DNA from: Larix kaempferi
Lineage: Eukaryota > Streptophyta > Pinopsida > Pinales > Pinaceae
Length of the DNA: 64,000 nucleotides
NCBI GenBank assembly: GCA_027924585.1
Contig: BSBM01001446.1
Coordinates: 496,001 to 560,000 of the forward strand
Direction of reading: 5' to 3'
This document shows, one piece after another, positions 20,380 to 31,935 of the stretch. A program made the position numbers and the translations under genes. The stretch's first letter is position 1. Each line of letters starts with the position of its first letter. The notes beneath the pieces were generated by a model. The model ran no database searches. It had not been told where the DNA came from and saw nothing but the letters and a program-made list of their open reading frames with translations.

Positions 20380-21885
20380 ACATATAGGAGCTTCACTGCT
20401 CCTCTCTATAGCATATCCCTAATATAGTGATACTTGATCTCGATGTGCTTCGACTTGTCATGAAACACTGGGTTCTCAGACAACTTCACAGAACTCTGGT
20501 TGTCACAGAAGATACAAGTAGCATCCAACTGGAGATCAAACAAATCAGACAGTAGCTCCCTTAGCCATACTACCTCACAACTAGTCGAACAAGCTACGAC
20601 ATACTCTACTTCAGTTGTACTCAATGATACACAGGACTGCTTCCTGCTAAACCAAGATATCACCCCAAATCCCATATTGAAGCAGCACCCCAAAGTGCTC
20701 TTCCTATCTACAGCACTGCCTTCCCAATTTGAATCAACATAACCCTCCAGGTTAACCTTTTGATTCACATCATACTTGAGTCCATAATCAACCATACCCT
20801 TCAGGTACCTCAGAAAATGAATTACAACAATCAAGTGAGCATGTCTAGGATCCGTCAGTAACTGGCTCAATGTGTTCACAACAAAGCAAATATCTGGTCT
20901 CGTGTTCGTCAGGTACACTAAGATCTCAATCATCTGACGATACATCGTGGCATCAACCGAATCTGATGAAGCATCACTCAATAGCTTCAGGTTCAATGCC
21001 ATAGGTGTTGCCATAGCCTTGTAGTCCATCATCCCGAATTGATTCAGGATCTCCACTGCATACTTCCCTTGTTCAAGGAAGATTCCATCTGCACTCTTCC
21101 AAACCTCCATTCCTGGAAAATAATGCATCATACCCAAGTCCTTCATCTTGAACTTGGAAGCAAGCTTCCTCTTCATATCATCAATCAACCCATCCTCACC
21201 TATCACAAACAGGTCATCTACATATAGTAGGAGTATCACTGGATTTCCTTCCTCAACCTTGTAGTAAAGGTTGGAGTCCGCTTTACTTTTGGTAAATCCC
21301 AAACTAGTCAGGAAGCTGTCAATCCTGCCGTACCATGTCCCGGGTGCTTGTTTCAAACCGTACAAGGCTTTCTTCAATTTGCACACATGTGACTCCCTGT
21401 CATGTGTCTCAAAACCGAGTGGCTGCTCCACATACACTTCCTCTTCAACTACACCATTCAAGAAATATGTCTTGACATCCATCTGGTGTCTCTTCCATTT
21501 CATCACTGCAGCTAGAGCAAGTATTGTTTTGATGGAAGTGTATCTGGATACAGGTGCAAATGTCTCCTCATAGTCTATCCCTTCTTTTTGGGAGAAGCCA
21601 CGTGCCAAAAATATTGCCTTGTATTTCTCTATGATGCCATCTGCATCATGCTTGATCTTGTAGATCCACTTGGAAGTCACCACATAATTTCCTTTTGGTC
21701 TCGAGACCACATCCCAGACATCATGATCGACTGGTACTCCTCGATCATGGCATCCTTCCATTACTTCATCCCTGATCCTGGGAACTTTAGATTCTTCAAT
21801 ATCTTCAATAGGTAGTTTTCTTGAACTTCGTCGTTGGAACAAATGTCGTTGTCCTTCTTTTGTAGGTGCTTGTACATGATCTTTC
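20380..21885 (-). pseudogene. Copia B reverse transcriptase and RNase H (long open frame)
   Basis: The longest open frame in the window, 519 codons from 21965 to 20406 including some upstream intron-like sequence. RT motifs: SKWIYKIKHDADG, FAPVSRYTSI, FLNGVVEEEVYVEQP, KKALYGLKQAPGTWY, LLYVDDLFVIG. RNase H motifs: GYVDSNWEGSAVDRKSTLG, LSTTEVEYVVACS, IFCDNQSSVKLSENP and KHIEIKYHYIRDML. Residues before the DVWDVV segment appear read in a shifted frame over about 20 codons. Integrase and protease are missing, so the element cannot act on its own. Confidence 0.88.
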
Positions 21886-22286
21886 CTACAACTCAAATTC
21901 AATTGCATGATTATAAACTTCTCATATTTTTCAGAACAAATTCTTACGCATAAAGACATATGCAATTATTTTAGCCGATGCTTCAATACAACATTTATCG
22001 ATATCCTGTAACTTTCTAGATGCCTTCCATCTCTACCAGAACATTGTTAAGAGTGTGCACTACTCCCAACATCTCAGCAAATAGGTTTCAATCTAGATAA
22101 GTAGCAATGGAGTGTTGTACAGTACCATAGGCCACTTACCCATTACTATATTAGTAGTAACTTGTTCATTAATGCAACTTTTCTAAAATTCATAATATAC
22201 ATCCTAAATCTAGGAACATAAGTATGTACATGACTGAATGCCATCATTTAAGTAATCATATATACAAGAAATGACAATTCAAATAC
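21886..22286 (-). other. Intron-like sequence between gag remnant and RT of copia B
   Basis: On the minus strand AG precedes a GTATTT donor at 22286 and TTGAGTTGTAG ends at 21886. Removing the 401 bases joins the frame ending STQQPNKDR directly to KDHVQAPTKEGQ of the RT frame without a shift. The sequence is AT-rich and unlike copia coding sequence. It stands where protease and integrase should be. Splicing is inference. Confidence 0.4.
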
Positions 22287-22531
22287 CTATCTTTGTTTGG
22301 TTGTTGGGTGGACTCCCTCTCAATCTTTGCTTCCTTGCAGGAACTACTGGAGTCTCTGATAGTGTGCACTTTAACCAATGCTGAAGATGGATGAGAGGTT
22401 CTTCCATAGATTATTTGTTTTCCAGAGTCCAACTCTGCAGTAGCTTCTTCTTCATTATAATACATATTCTTCATCACTTGAAGAATCTTCATTGTCTTCT
22501 CTGGTTCTCTTCCTTGGAGCTTCATCCTCAT
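22287..22531 (-). pseudogene. Unrecognised coding segment upstream of copia B intron-like sequence
   Basis: An open frame overlapping the end of gag in another frame. It contains ELDSGKQIIYGRTSHP, VKVHTIRDSSSSCKEAK and STQQPNKDR. No similarity to copia protease or integrase was recognised beyond a short LDSGK. It could be captured sequence or a frameshifted gag tail. Confidence 0.35.
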
Positions 22532-23362
22532 CTACACTGTGAGGATGATGTCTTCTCTTGTTGTTCTTCTTATGGGAGTTGCTTTTGTTCCTGGGACAAT
22601 CTATGGAATAATATCCCTTCTCATCACAAGTAAAACATCGAATGTGAGAAAGATCTCTCATGGATCCTCCAAATTTCTCCCTTTGAGTCTGGTGGTGGTA
22701 TTTACCCTTCTTGTGATGAGGATGCTCCCTCTTATGGTTATTCTATCTAGTGTGTGTTGTGAGAGCCTGGTCTTCATTATCCATTTTTTCTTCTCAAGCT
22801 ACAATTCGAGCTTCTTCCTATGAGCATTCCTCCCACAACCTACTGAATGTGATGAGATTCTTCCAAGCACACATACCTTGAATGAAGGAATCCCATGACC
22901 TAGGAAGACCATTCAAGGTGGTCATCACAATTTCACCATTCTCTATATCTTCTCCCACAGCTTCAAGTTGTTTTTTTATTTGAGAGAACCTTGTAAAGTA
23001 GGACTGCATGGTCTCTACATTTTGTATCTTGACATTCTTCAATTGATTCCGCAAAGTCATCTTCTGATTTATGTTCTTTCCTTCAAATAGCTTGGTCAAG
23101 GAATAAAAAATATCCTTGGGTGTCTTTAGAGAAGACACATGTGGTATGAGATGGTCTTTTATAGAATCTGCAATGATTCTCTTGGCCTTGACCAAGTTCT
23201 TCTTATGTAATGCCTTAGCGTCATCTCCCTCTAGAACTGGAACTTCTTCACTTATGTAGGTGTCCAATTCATTCTCTTCTAGGATAACCCAATCCTATAC
23301 TTCCATGCATGGAAGTTATCATCCCCTTCAAGCTTATCCTCAAGATTGGTGTGGTGAGACAT
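22455..23362 (-). pseudogene. Copia B gag
   Basis: Start at ATG 23362 (SHHTNLEDKLEGDDNFHAW), then one frame change near 23265. Core motifs typical of copia Gag: FYSLTKLFEGKNINQKMTL, MQSYFTRFSQIKKQLEAVG and VMTTLNGLPRSWDSF. A zinc box CFTCDEKGYYSIDC has Tyr for the His, a single C-to-T change. The acidic tail SSSDEEYVL is where the protease should follow, but stops intervene. Copia A gag is closely related. Confidence 0.8.
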
Positions 23363-24447
23363 CTTTTAAAGAGTACTTCAAATGGAAATATAAAAGTTTT
23401 AGGTCTTACCACTTTGATTTGCTGAATCTAGATCTCGAGCTGGCTAGGGTTTGATAGAGAAACCCTAAAAATACAAACTTGGAATTTCAAACATCTGTCT
23501 GGATAGGGAGATGCATTTGACTAAGGTGAGAAAGCTGGTGTGCTCATATTTTGAAAACTTCAAAAATTGACCCTTCAAAAATGACCTACGAATTTCGGAT
23601 ATGCAACTTCTCTCAAAATCTGGTTTTCTGGTCCAAAAGTCAAATTAGGGTTTGACTTTCTTGAAGATTCACCCAACAAAAAAATTCGATCTTGGTCTCT
23701 AAATTTTGATTTTGCTGAGGCGAGAAATCCTATGCTGAAAGCACTCCAAAATTCCACTTCTGTCAAAATCCCTAATTTCCCGCAGCAATGACAAGCAAAA
23801 AATGAAAATGCTCAGAATCTAATTTTGTTTTAACAAAAATATATGCCATATTGTTTCTGATGCATCTTTGAAATTTCAGATACTCAGAGTCTAAAACTTG
23901 GTCTTCTGGTAGACTGACCTATTATCTGTACAACCCCATAGATCTGAGCTTCAATAAATTCTCCATGAGAGATATATTCTAAGTGTCGCAACATGACTTG
24001 TTTATGGATGACACATCATAGCGAACTTGTACGGAGTGCCACGTGTCACTGTTTCAACTTCGGCCTTTGAAACTCAGAACTATGAAATTAAATTCCGTGC
24101 CCTAACTGTCATGTTTTACAGAATTCCATTTGGAGCTTCCTAACCTAAGATATGACCTTTGTGTCTAGGTCACTTGTTTAGGGATGCATTCTGGAAGAGG
24201 CAAAAACCCTAATGTGTATGGATGATATCTCACAAAGTACAACGAATATGAGGCTGAAATTTTTACACAGGGTACATCCGTGTCTGATATTTGGCCTATA
24301 AAAAATTCAGATCCCGAACCTTTTCCAAAACCGATTTATAGAGAAAGTTCCACAATTATCAATTTTTACTATACCAAGCCCTACCTTCCAATTTGTCGCA
24401 AGTGCAACAAGTGTCGTAAATGCCATACAATGCCTTCCTTCAAGCTA
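23363..24447 (-). other. Copia B untranslated leader
   Basis: About 1.1 kb between the primer site and gag with no sustained coding frame on the minus strand. Short open frames seen on both strands look accidental. Confidence 0.6.
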
Positions 24448-24459
24448 GCTCTGATACCA
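24448..24459 (-). other. Primer binding site of copia B
   Basis: The minus strand reads TGGTATCAGAGC directly against the LTR, matching initiator Met tRNA priming. Confidence 0.9.
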
Positions 24460-25052
24460 TGTTATATTTTCATCATTTAATTCAATATGATCTAGGATCG
24501 TAATTGAGAGAACAACATGTACATCATATCAAACATAAGATACAAGAGACACAAAGCATTTCACCGAGGAAAAACATAAAGGTGAAAAACCCCGCAACTT
24601 CCTCAGAGATAGAATAAGCACCAATACAAATATCACAAAGATGAAACCCCAAAAGATGAATGTTTCCAGCAGCTACTCCTCCTCCACTTGTGTGCACTCC
24701 TCTCTCTCAACTATGTGAGTTGGATGTATGAGTGAATGAGCAAATAGAGTGGTGCAACCACTCTATTTATACTTGAACTTGACCTTCCTTTTACCCTAAC
24801 TAAGTTGGACCCTTAGGGGTGTCTAATAACCCTTCCACTTAACTCATACTGGGCCGACCCCTCTCATGTGGTCTAATAACCCATCAGTTATAAGTTATGA
24901 CACTTACAATATAACTTGTGACACTCTCAAATACAAATGACGACACTTCCAATCAGAGGAATAAGACATCTCCGTTGGGGATACAATAAAGTACAAATGT
25001 AATGCATATAATATACAAGTGAATATCTTCCTAAGTTACAAGTACATCAACA
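24460..25052 (-). repeat. 5' LTR of copia B (593 bp)
   Basis: TGTTAT start and ACATCAACA end on the plus strand; full-length match to 3646-4238. GY2 LTR sequence resumes right after it. Confidence 0.92.
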
Positions 25053-25486
25053 ATTCGATTATGGTTCCATTTCTGTCTCTGTCTCTGTACGATGATTAAT
25101 GTGAATGTTTGCAATATGTTTAATACTCTGTGGGTTGAATGATTATTGTTGATGCGAATAAGGAGGTTAAATATGTTGTTGTGAATGTTTATTATCTGTT
25201 GAATCGGTGAATGGTGTAATGTGTGAATGATGAGTTAATAGTTTACTGCGATGGATATAATCTCTGGTTTCTACAAGGGTAATGTGTGTTGGATGCATGT
25301 CCTCAACTCCACTACAAAAACTTGGTTCCTGCAGCACCCTTATCCATCTCGGGTGAGACTGCACTTGCTCTGCAAGTGTTGTTGGAAAGGGTTAAACCTT
25401 TCCAGGCCGGTGTGTAAGGGAGTTTGGGTTGGTGTTTGTTGGCGATAGTGCGAAGTGAACCCCTATCGACAGATGCCGCGTCAAAA
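25053..25486 (+). repeat. 3' half of GY2 5' LTR
   Basis: Similar to the last 430 bases of the GY3 LTR, including CTCGGGTGAGAC and TTTGGGTTGGTGT/TGGTTTGGGTGTC phrases. Ends TCAAAA where GY3 has TCAACA. Confidence 0.75.
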
Positions 25487-25488
25487 AA

Positions 25489-25507
25489 TGGTTCCATTTC
25501 CGAGACC
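25489..25507 (+). other. GY2 primer binding site
   Basis: TGGTTCCATTTCCGAGACC two bases after the LTR, the same placement as in GY1 and GY3. Confidence 0.65.
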
Positions 25508-25519
25508 TTGAGGAAGAAA

Positions 25520-26080
25520 ATAATAGGATATGTTGTGGTATCCGATGAAACTAGAGATCCACGAGTGGTTCGATAAGAAGGCATAGGAGTTTGCAGAAGG
25601 AAAAAAGAGAAACCCTGAACAGACAACAACTAGTTGGCTGCAGTAATACATTTATTCAGATATCCACGAGATATTCTTCTGTGAATTCCTGGAGTTGTTG
25701 CATGAGTTGCTGGTGTAGTTGACATTTTGAAAGAATCACTTCCAGAAGAATGAACCTGATTGTTGGACCCCAGAACTGATCCTATAGCTGAAGCAAGTCG
25801 ATAACAAGGCATCGCGGGTTGTTGATTGCTGGGTGGATATTATCCTCGAGGATACGTGACTGAGTTCGCAGTAGATACCATCAAGTCATATAGCGACATA
25901 GAGAGGAACTTCTTCAAGGTGCCGAGGGGAATATTCTTGTTGTTGTTAAAACTGTGGATTAAGATGCTTGTCTGCGAAAAGGAATATTGAGGATGTCCGC
26001 TGATGAGTAGAAAAATCAGTGTGTGGAGGTTGAGGGTGTTGCGTGAATGTGGATCAGATAAGAAATATGTGGGGTAGATG
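25520..26080 (+). pseudogene. GY2 pre-gag ORF remnant
   Basis: The plus-strand reading has IHEWFDKKA, EFAEGKKRNPEQ, IFFCEFLELLHELL, CWTPELI and VDNKASRVVDCWVDIIL, matching the GY1 pre-gag ORF segment by segment. Broken by at least six stops, several TAG. 26080-26400 shows no clear frame. Confidence 0.55.
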
Positions 26081-26399
26081 GACATGAGCGACGATGAGTT
26101 TCTAAGGGAGGCTTATGAAGAGGTACCTTGAGGAGTGGGGTGATATTCCGGCATCCTGAGAAGAAGAGGAGGACTGAGAGAGAGTCTTCTGAGAGGACTA
26201 GAACGGAAGACTGCGAGATAGGACCATAAGGGAGGAAATGACCTTATTATGAAGAAGACATTGACCATGCTACCCTAGAAGTAGAAGAAGGACGAATCGC
26301 AAGTGACAACATACCTTCAACCTATGCACTACTCAAAATTTTACAGTAAACACAACCTATTCGTAGAGTTTCCGTATGTCTAGCGGAAAAAGCAGCGTT

Positions 26400-27800
26400 G
26401 TCAATAAAAAATAATAGTAGGAACATTAGGATGGAAAATGAGGCGAAGATGCCTACCTTTAAGTGGAATGGGATCGAGGATCCTAAACAGTATTGGTTCA
26501 TATGTGAAGCAGGTCCAAGATGAAGCCATAAAAATGGGACAAATAGCAATGACCCTCAAGGGTCGGGTGTTAGATTGGTTCATGAAGTTTATGAAGGTTC
26601 CAATGGGAGCAACAACCAAGATGTTGGTGCAGATCAGAACAATGATGATCGATGAATTTAAAAGACCAAAATTAGAGTTGCAGTATGTTACTGAGCTCAA
26701 GGAGATTAAGAAATTACCGAACGAGCCAGTGTGGGAATTTGATCAATGGTGCAAGACATTGATATCAAAAGTGAGCTTTGGGATAAACGATATGCAACAA
26801 AAAGAGTTGTTCATCACGGGACTGGTACCACATATCCACGGACCACTGATGCAGCAAAAGGTAGTGACATAGGCAGAAGCATTAGAGATTGCGATGAAGA
26901 TGGACGCTTCACCAATCAACGTAGTGGGGATGGGAAAGGATAGAATACAGGTGCAATTGGAAACTCTAACGCTTCAATTGGAGGATATCAAAAAGGGGAA
27001 GGAAACCCGTGGAGACATATGCTGCACCAGCTGCAAAGCTGAGGGACGCCATAAGGACAATTGCCTAGAGTTCCGTGAGTATTTACAGTGGGGGGAACCA
27101 AACCCCCTTCATCAAGGAGGCATGCCGTGGTGTCCTATCTGTCAGACCAGAGGGCATTGACCGAAGGAATGTGTATATTTTCAAAAGATGGTGTCGAAGC
27201 CAGCAAATTTGTATTGCAAATTTTTTTGGTCAGTTGGCCATGATGAGAAAGACTGCAGGGACAAAATATGGACACATATTTTATGAAAGGGGAGGAGCAA
27301 CCGACAGTGCAGTAGAAATGAAAGTACACCCAGCCGCAGCCATAGTTTCATTAGCCATAGCAGTATGATCAAGGGAAATAAGGGAAACCGTAGTATTGGC
27401 ACCCTTAGTATCCTCCGAGGTCGGGGTGCTGGTGTTGGACGCAGAGGAGCTGCTGGACGAGGAAGAGGGACGATCATCTATTATAATTGTGGAGAACAAG
27501 GGAATTATCAGATGTATTTCCCAAACCTGACACCGCAATGCACGTATTGCAGTGCTGTGGACCACAACGTAGAGGACTTCCCATAGTTCATCGTGAAATG
27601 GAAAACCAAGAATACTCAGAACCATAATCAAAACACACCACCGGCTGTACAGATGATATCGACGGAGGTTCGAAAACATAATGCGACTGTTGGAGTTGTG
27701 ACACAAGGAGGAGCTGTGATGGGAGCTGACAGGTCACATGCTAATGTCTGACCAATAGCAAGGAAGCAAGTCACCTTTGATGCGGAGGTCTAAAGGGACG
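26400..27800 (+). pseudogene. GY2 gag with five CCHC-type boxes
   Basis: The capsid part has LKGRVLDWFMKFMKVPMG, ELKEIKKLPNEPVWEFD and FITGLVPHIHGPLMQQK. Boxes: CTSCKAEGRHKDNC (His lost), CPICQTRGH then a stop then PKEC, CKFFWSVGHDEKDC, a degraded YNCGEQGNYQMYF and CTYCSAVDHNVEDF. A Gly/Arg-rich stretch (RGRGAGVGRRGAAGRGRG) lies before box 4. Stops at 26871, 27159 and elsewhere. Confidence 0.8.
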
Positions 27801-27805
27801 TATTT

Positions 27806-28620
27806 TTGGAAGCACATAAATCGATGAGACACAGGAGGCAGTTACGTATTCAGGAAGAAATCTATGACATGCCACCGACATTCAACTCGACGAAGTTGCG
27901 GAGGAAGGAAAAAACTCTAAAATCCTTCTTGGAGAGTTTCCTAGAGTTGGAAAAGGACCCATATGCATTGGAAGAAATATCCAGTCTGTTGCTTTGACGG
28001 GAGGGTGCACGTCAGGAACAAAAGGTTAATCGCATACACAAGAGAAAGACAGGAAGGGAGATGCGAATGTCAGCACAAATTGGAGCATTTGATGTCAACT
28101 CCATCATTTTGGACCTGGGATCGGATGTGAATATTCTGACCAAGAAAACATGGGAAACAATGGAGAAACCACAGTTGGCCTGGTCGCTAGTGCATCTACG
28201 ATTGGAAAATCAGAGTAAGGTCACCCCACTTGGTCGGGTGTGTCAACTCCCAGTCGAAATTGAGGGGCTCAGGACATAAGCCGACTTCGACATCATAGAA
28301 ATTGTTGATAACACCAGTCCCTATCTAGTACTGTTGGGGATAGACTGGGCCTTGGACAACCAAGTGATTATCAATTTCAAGAAGTGGACGATGTCATTTG
28401 AGAATCACGATATGAGAGTCATTGCACCTCTGGATCCTACGGAAGGGTAGATCTATGTTGAACCAGCTAGAGATGAATTTACAGAAGGGTGGGACAATTC
28501 GTATAACATATCTGAAGATTATATTAATCCCACCACAGATGGAGAACTGGGATGGAGCAGTGCCAGTTTGGCATCATCAGATTCAGACGAGGTGCTTGAG
28601 AATTAGTAGAACTAGTTACA
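27806..28620 (+). pseudogene. GY2 aspartic protease region
   Basis: VNSIILDLGSDVNILTKKTW carries the D-L-G-S active site, followed by RLENQSKVTPLGRVCQ, LLGIDWALDNQVIINFKKW and EDYINPTTDGELGW. In-frame stops near 27997, 28279 and 28449. The upstream stretch (EEIYDMPPTFNSTKLRRKEK) is the gag-protease linker. Confidence 0.75.
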
Positions 28621-28679
28621 TGAAGTGTCATTTAGGATGTGCGCATGGGTAATGCAGTCGCTGCAGTGGGTAGCCATGG

Positions 28680-29340
28680 AGGAATGTACGGTACCTACAT
28701 ATGAGGGATTTCCCAATTTGAGCAAGTTTCTCTCTGAATTTGAGGCGAAAGTGACAGAGCCGTAGTGTCTATTGGCCCTGGAGGAAGCCTTGAAGGCTAC
28801 TCTTGCGTGCTGGTGGTCAGCGCACAAATCGAATATCACAACTTGGCCACTATGTCGATGCCTCATGGAGGTTCGATTCGGTGAAGTTGCGGGGTATGAC
28901 TTAAAGAGATATGATGGTCGAGGAGACCTGAAGGAACATCTAAATGCATGTCAACATCAATGGGGTTCACGAGCGAAGCACGAGTGGGTACATGCATTCG
29001 TGCACATGTTCGATGAAGTACCACGGAGTTGGTATGTCGTAACAGAACTGCGACGTGGGACGAACTCTTGGGAACAAGTTACCATTGGCTTCAGCCAATC
29101 ATTTTCTTTCTTAGATGAAAATCCATTCATCCATAGTGCACTGTAGGTGATCCGCAAAAGAATATTTGAAGCAATACTGACAGAACAACTGATGGCACTT
29201 CAATGGAATGCGACACCATAAATGTTGATGGAATGTTATAATATTACAGAAGAGCCAGATGATGAGGATGATCCAAGGGCTATATACCTATCGAAATCAT
29301 AAGGTAGTCACAATTTAGAGGCACCAGGAATATCATCTGA
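28680..29340 (+). pseudogene. GY2 capsid-like domain between protease and RT
   Basis: ALEEALKATLACWW, RYDGRGDLKEHLNAC, HEWVHAFVHMFDEVPRSWY, ELRRGTNSWEQ and GFSQSFSF align position by position with the GY1 and GY3 versions. The best open part is 28772-29146. It has diverged at many sites yet kept the aromatic and charged pattern, consistent with past selection in the family. Confidence 0.6.
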
Positions 29341-29356
29341 CAAATTTAAGAAACCA

Positions 29357-30620
29357 TTGAAGATCAAGAAGGTGAACATTGGGTCAGAGGAGAACCCGAA
29401 GTTTGCAAGTATCAGAAACTATTGGGATGGATCGACTATTGAGAAGATGACTAATTTGATGCATGAGTTTCAGGATCTGTTCCCAATGAAATTCTCAGAG
29501 ATGAAAGGAATTTTTGGGGACTTAGGCGAAATGAAGATCCCCTTGAAACCCGATGCAAAGCCAGTTAAGCAGTGGCCGTATTGATTGAATCCAAGGTATA
29601 AAGAATGGGTGCAAGATAAGATTGAAAGGATGCTAGAGGCTAGAATTATTGAACCAATCGAAGAATCAGAGTGGATCATCCCAATGGTGGTCCAGGATAA
29701 GAAATCCAGAAAAGTCTAAATTTGCGTCGACTTAAGGAAGCTGAATGATGCCTACCTACACGATCTGTTCCCGACACCATTCAAGGACGAGGTGCTCGAA
29801 GGAGTAGGCGGTCAAGAGATATATTCATTTACAGATGGGTTTTCAGGCTATCACCAGATGAATATTGTGAAGGAGGATAGGCATACAACTACATTTGTCA
29901 TAGAGTGGGGATTCTTTCAGTATACAGTGATGCCATTTGGGTTGAAGAATGCTCCAATGATTTTTTAAGATTAGTGGTTTCGGCGTTCAAAGATTACTTT
30001 CATAAGTTTCTTGCCATCTATATGGTCGACTAGACAGTGCATGTGTTGGTCAAGGATCATGTCGCAAACTTAAGGCTAATGCTGGAATGATGTCAGCAAC
30101 ACCAAATCTCATTGAACCTGAAAAAGTGCATCTTCTGTGCTCTATTTGGAATTTTGTTGGGGAACATTGTCTGTAGGGAAGGAATGTTGATAGACCCGAC
30201 AAAGATTTCAATCATTGTCGACCTCCCACCACCAACGACGATCAAGAAACTAAGAGCGATATTGGGACATATGGGCTACTACAGGAAATTCATCAGAGGA
30301 TATGCAACAATCACGGCACCAATGGAGAATTTATTGAAAAAGGATGCCAATAGGAAGTTGTCTACCGCGGAGAAGAAGTATACCACCACAGAGAGGGAAG
30401 GGCTGGTGATGGTCTACACCTTATAGAAATTCCCTCATTACCACTTAGGGGGCCACTTCAAAATGTTCACCGATCATTCCATGTTGAAATACCTGGTGAA
30501 CAAGTCTGTGTTGGGGGGGAGATATGTCAATGGTTGTTATTATTCCGGGAGTTTGATTTTGAGATAATCGTAAAGCCGGGATGATTGAATGCAGGACCAG
30601 ATCACCTGTCAAGGATAGTG
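29357..30620 (+). pseudogene. GY2 reverse transcriptase and partial RNase H
   Basis: RT motifs: MKIPLKPDAKPVKQWPY, ICVDLRKLNDAYLHD, SFTDGFSGYHQMNIV and MPFGLKNAPMIF. The YMDD codons read as TATATGGTCGAC, so the second Asp motif is damaged. RNase H joins MENLLKKDAN directly to RKLSTAEKKYTTTE, lacking about 65 residues that hold the first catalytic Asp in GY1. Numerous stops. Confidence 0.85.
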
Positions 30621-30629
30621 TCTAGGGAG

Positions 30630-31935
30630 GAACCAAGGAGCATTGACGAAGGATTTCCATATGCTCAATTGTTTAGAGTTGGAATGGTCAACGACCATTA
30701 CAAAAAAATCATCCAGTTTTTAGCAACAGGGGAGCCGTCGACAGGATTCACTACCAATCAGAAGAAACCATTAGTTGTCCTAGCCTCATATTTTCAGTTG
30801 ATTGCGGGTTAGATGTACAAAATGGGACTGGATGAGATACTTCGACATTACATCCTTCCGCATGAGCAAGAGAGGATTTTATCGGAAGCTCACGACGTTA
30901 TCGCTGGGGGACATTACAGAGGACGTACGGCCGCTAGGAAGATTCTCCGAGTACGACTGTGGTGGCCAACCATGCATGGAGATGCTATGGACTATGCCAA
31001 GAGCTACGATGTATGTCAAGGAATAGGGAAGCCATCGCGAAGGGACAAAATGCCAATGGTACCACAGGTGACGCTGCAAGATTTCGACAAGTAGGCCGTC
31101 GATTTCATGGGTCCCATCAACCCACCTGGGAAGAGAACAGGGTCGCGCTACATCATCACTGCACAGACTATTTGACGAGATGGGCGAAAGATGCACTAGT
31201 GAGAGATTTCTCAGCTGCAACTGCAACAAGGTTCCTTTTCGACAATGTGGTCACTAGGTTTGGGTGCCCAAAAATGCTGCTAAGTGACCAGGGAACTCAT
31301 TTTGTTAACCAGAGAATTGAAGTGATGACGAAAGAGTTTCAAATCCAACATAAGAAGAGTACCCCCTACCACCCTCAAGCGAATGGGATAGTTGAGGTGT
31401 TCAATAAGATATTGGAGCATGCACTCGCCAATGTATGCAATGTGAACCATGATGATTGGGGTTTGAATATTCTGACGATACTCTAGGCATATTGCACCAC
31501 ATGAAAACGATTGAATGGTTAGACCCCTTCCGAGCTCATTTATGGACAGGAAGCATTCATGCCGATGGAGTACATTGTACCAAGTTTGCACTTCGTAGCA
31601 GCTACAGGGATGAGCGATGATGGCGCAGTAGAGGAATGTTTGGCACAACTAGTACAACTCGACGAAGATCGATTCATCGTATGGTTCCATCAGAAGGTGG
31701 ATAAAGACCAACATAAGGCTTGGAACGACCGTCATATTAAGCAAAATCACTTTCAGCGTGGGGATACAATTTTGTTATATGACAGTAAGTTTTCTAAACA
31801 CCTAGGTAAGCTACAAATGCATTGGTTGGGTCCATACATCATATATTTTGTCACTAACGGAGGTGCGATGTAGCTACAAAGTTTGGATGGAGTCTTGTTG
31901 CCTAAGTTGGTCAATGGGAATAGGTTGAAACCCTA
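30630..31935 (+). pseudogene. GY2 integrase, interrupted by element D
   Basis: Zinc-binding part (HEQERILSEAHDVIAGGHY ... SYDVCQGIG), core with [16 protein letters not shown] and [18 protein letters not shown] (D, D and E kept), and C-terminal MHWLGPYII. The reading reaches LKPY at 31935, where element D enters, and resumes at 40736. Confidence 0.85.

Larger units (their letters stand above)
3646..25052 (-). mobile_element. Ty1/copia-type element B, with GY1 nested inside
   Basis: LTRs of 593 bp each at 3646-4238 and 24460-25052, a TGGTATCAGAGC primer site next to the right LTR and a polypurine tract next to the left one define a minus-strand element. Hand count gives about 46 differences in 593 bp between LTRs. 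Gag lies at 22455-23362 and RT-RNase H at 20380-21885. Protease and integrase are absent, replaced by a short region with an intron-like sequence. GY1 sits in the 3' minisatellite. Confidence 0.88.
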
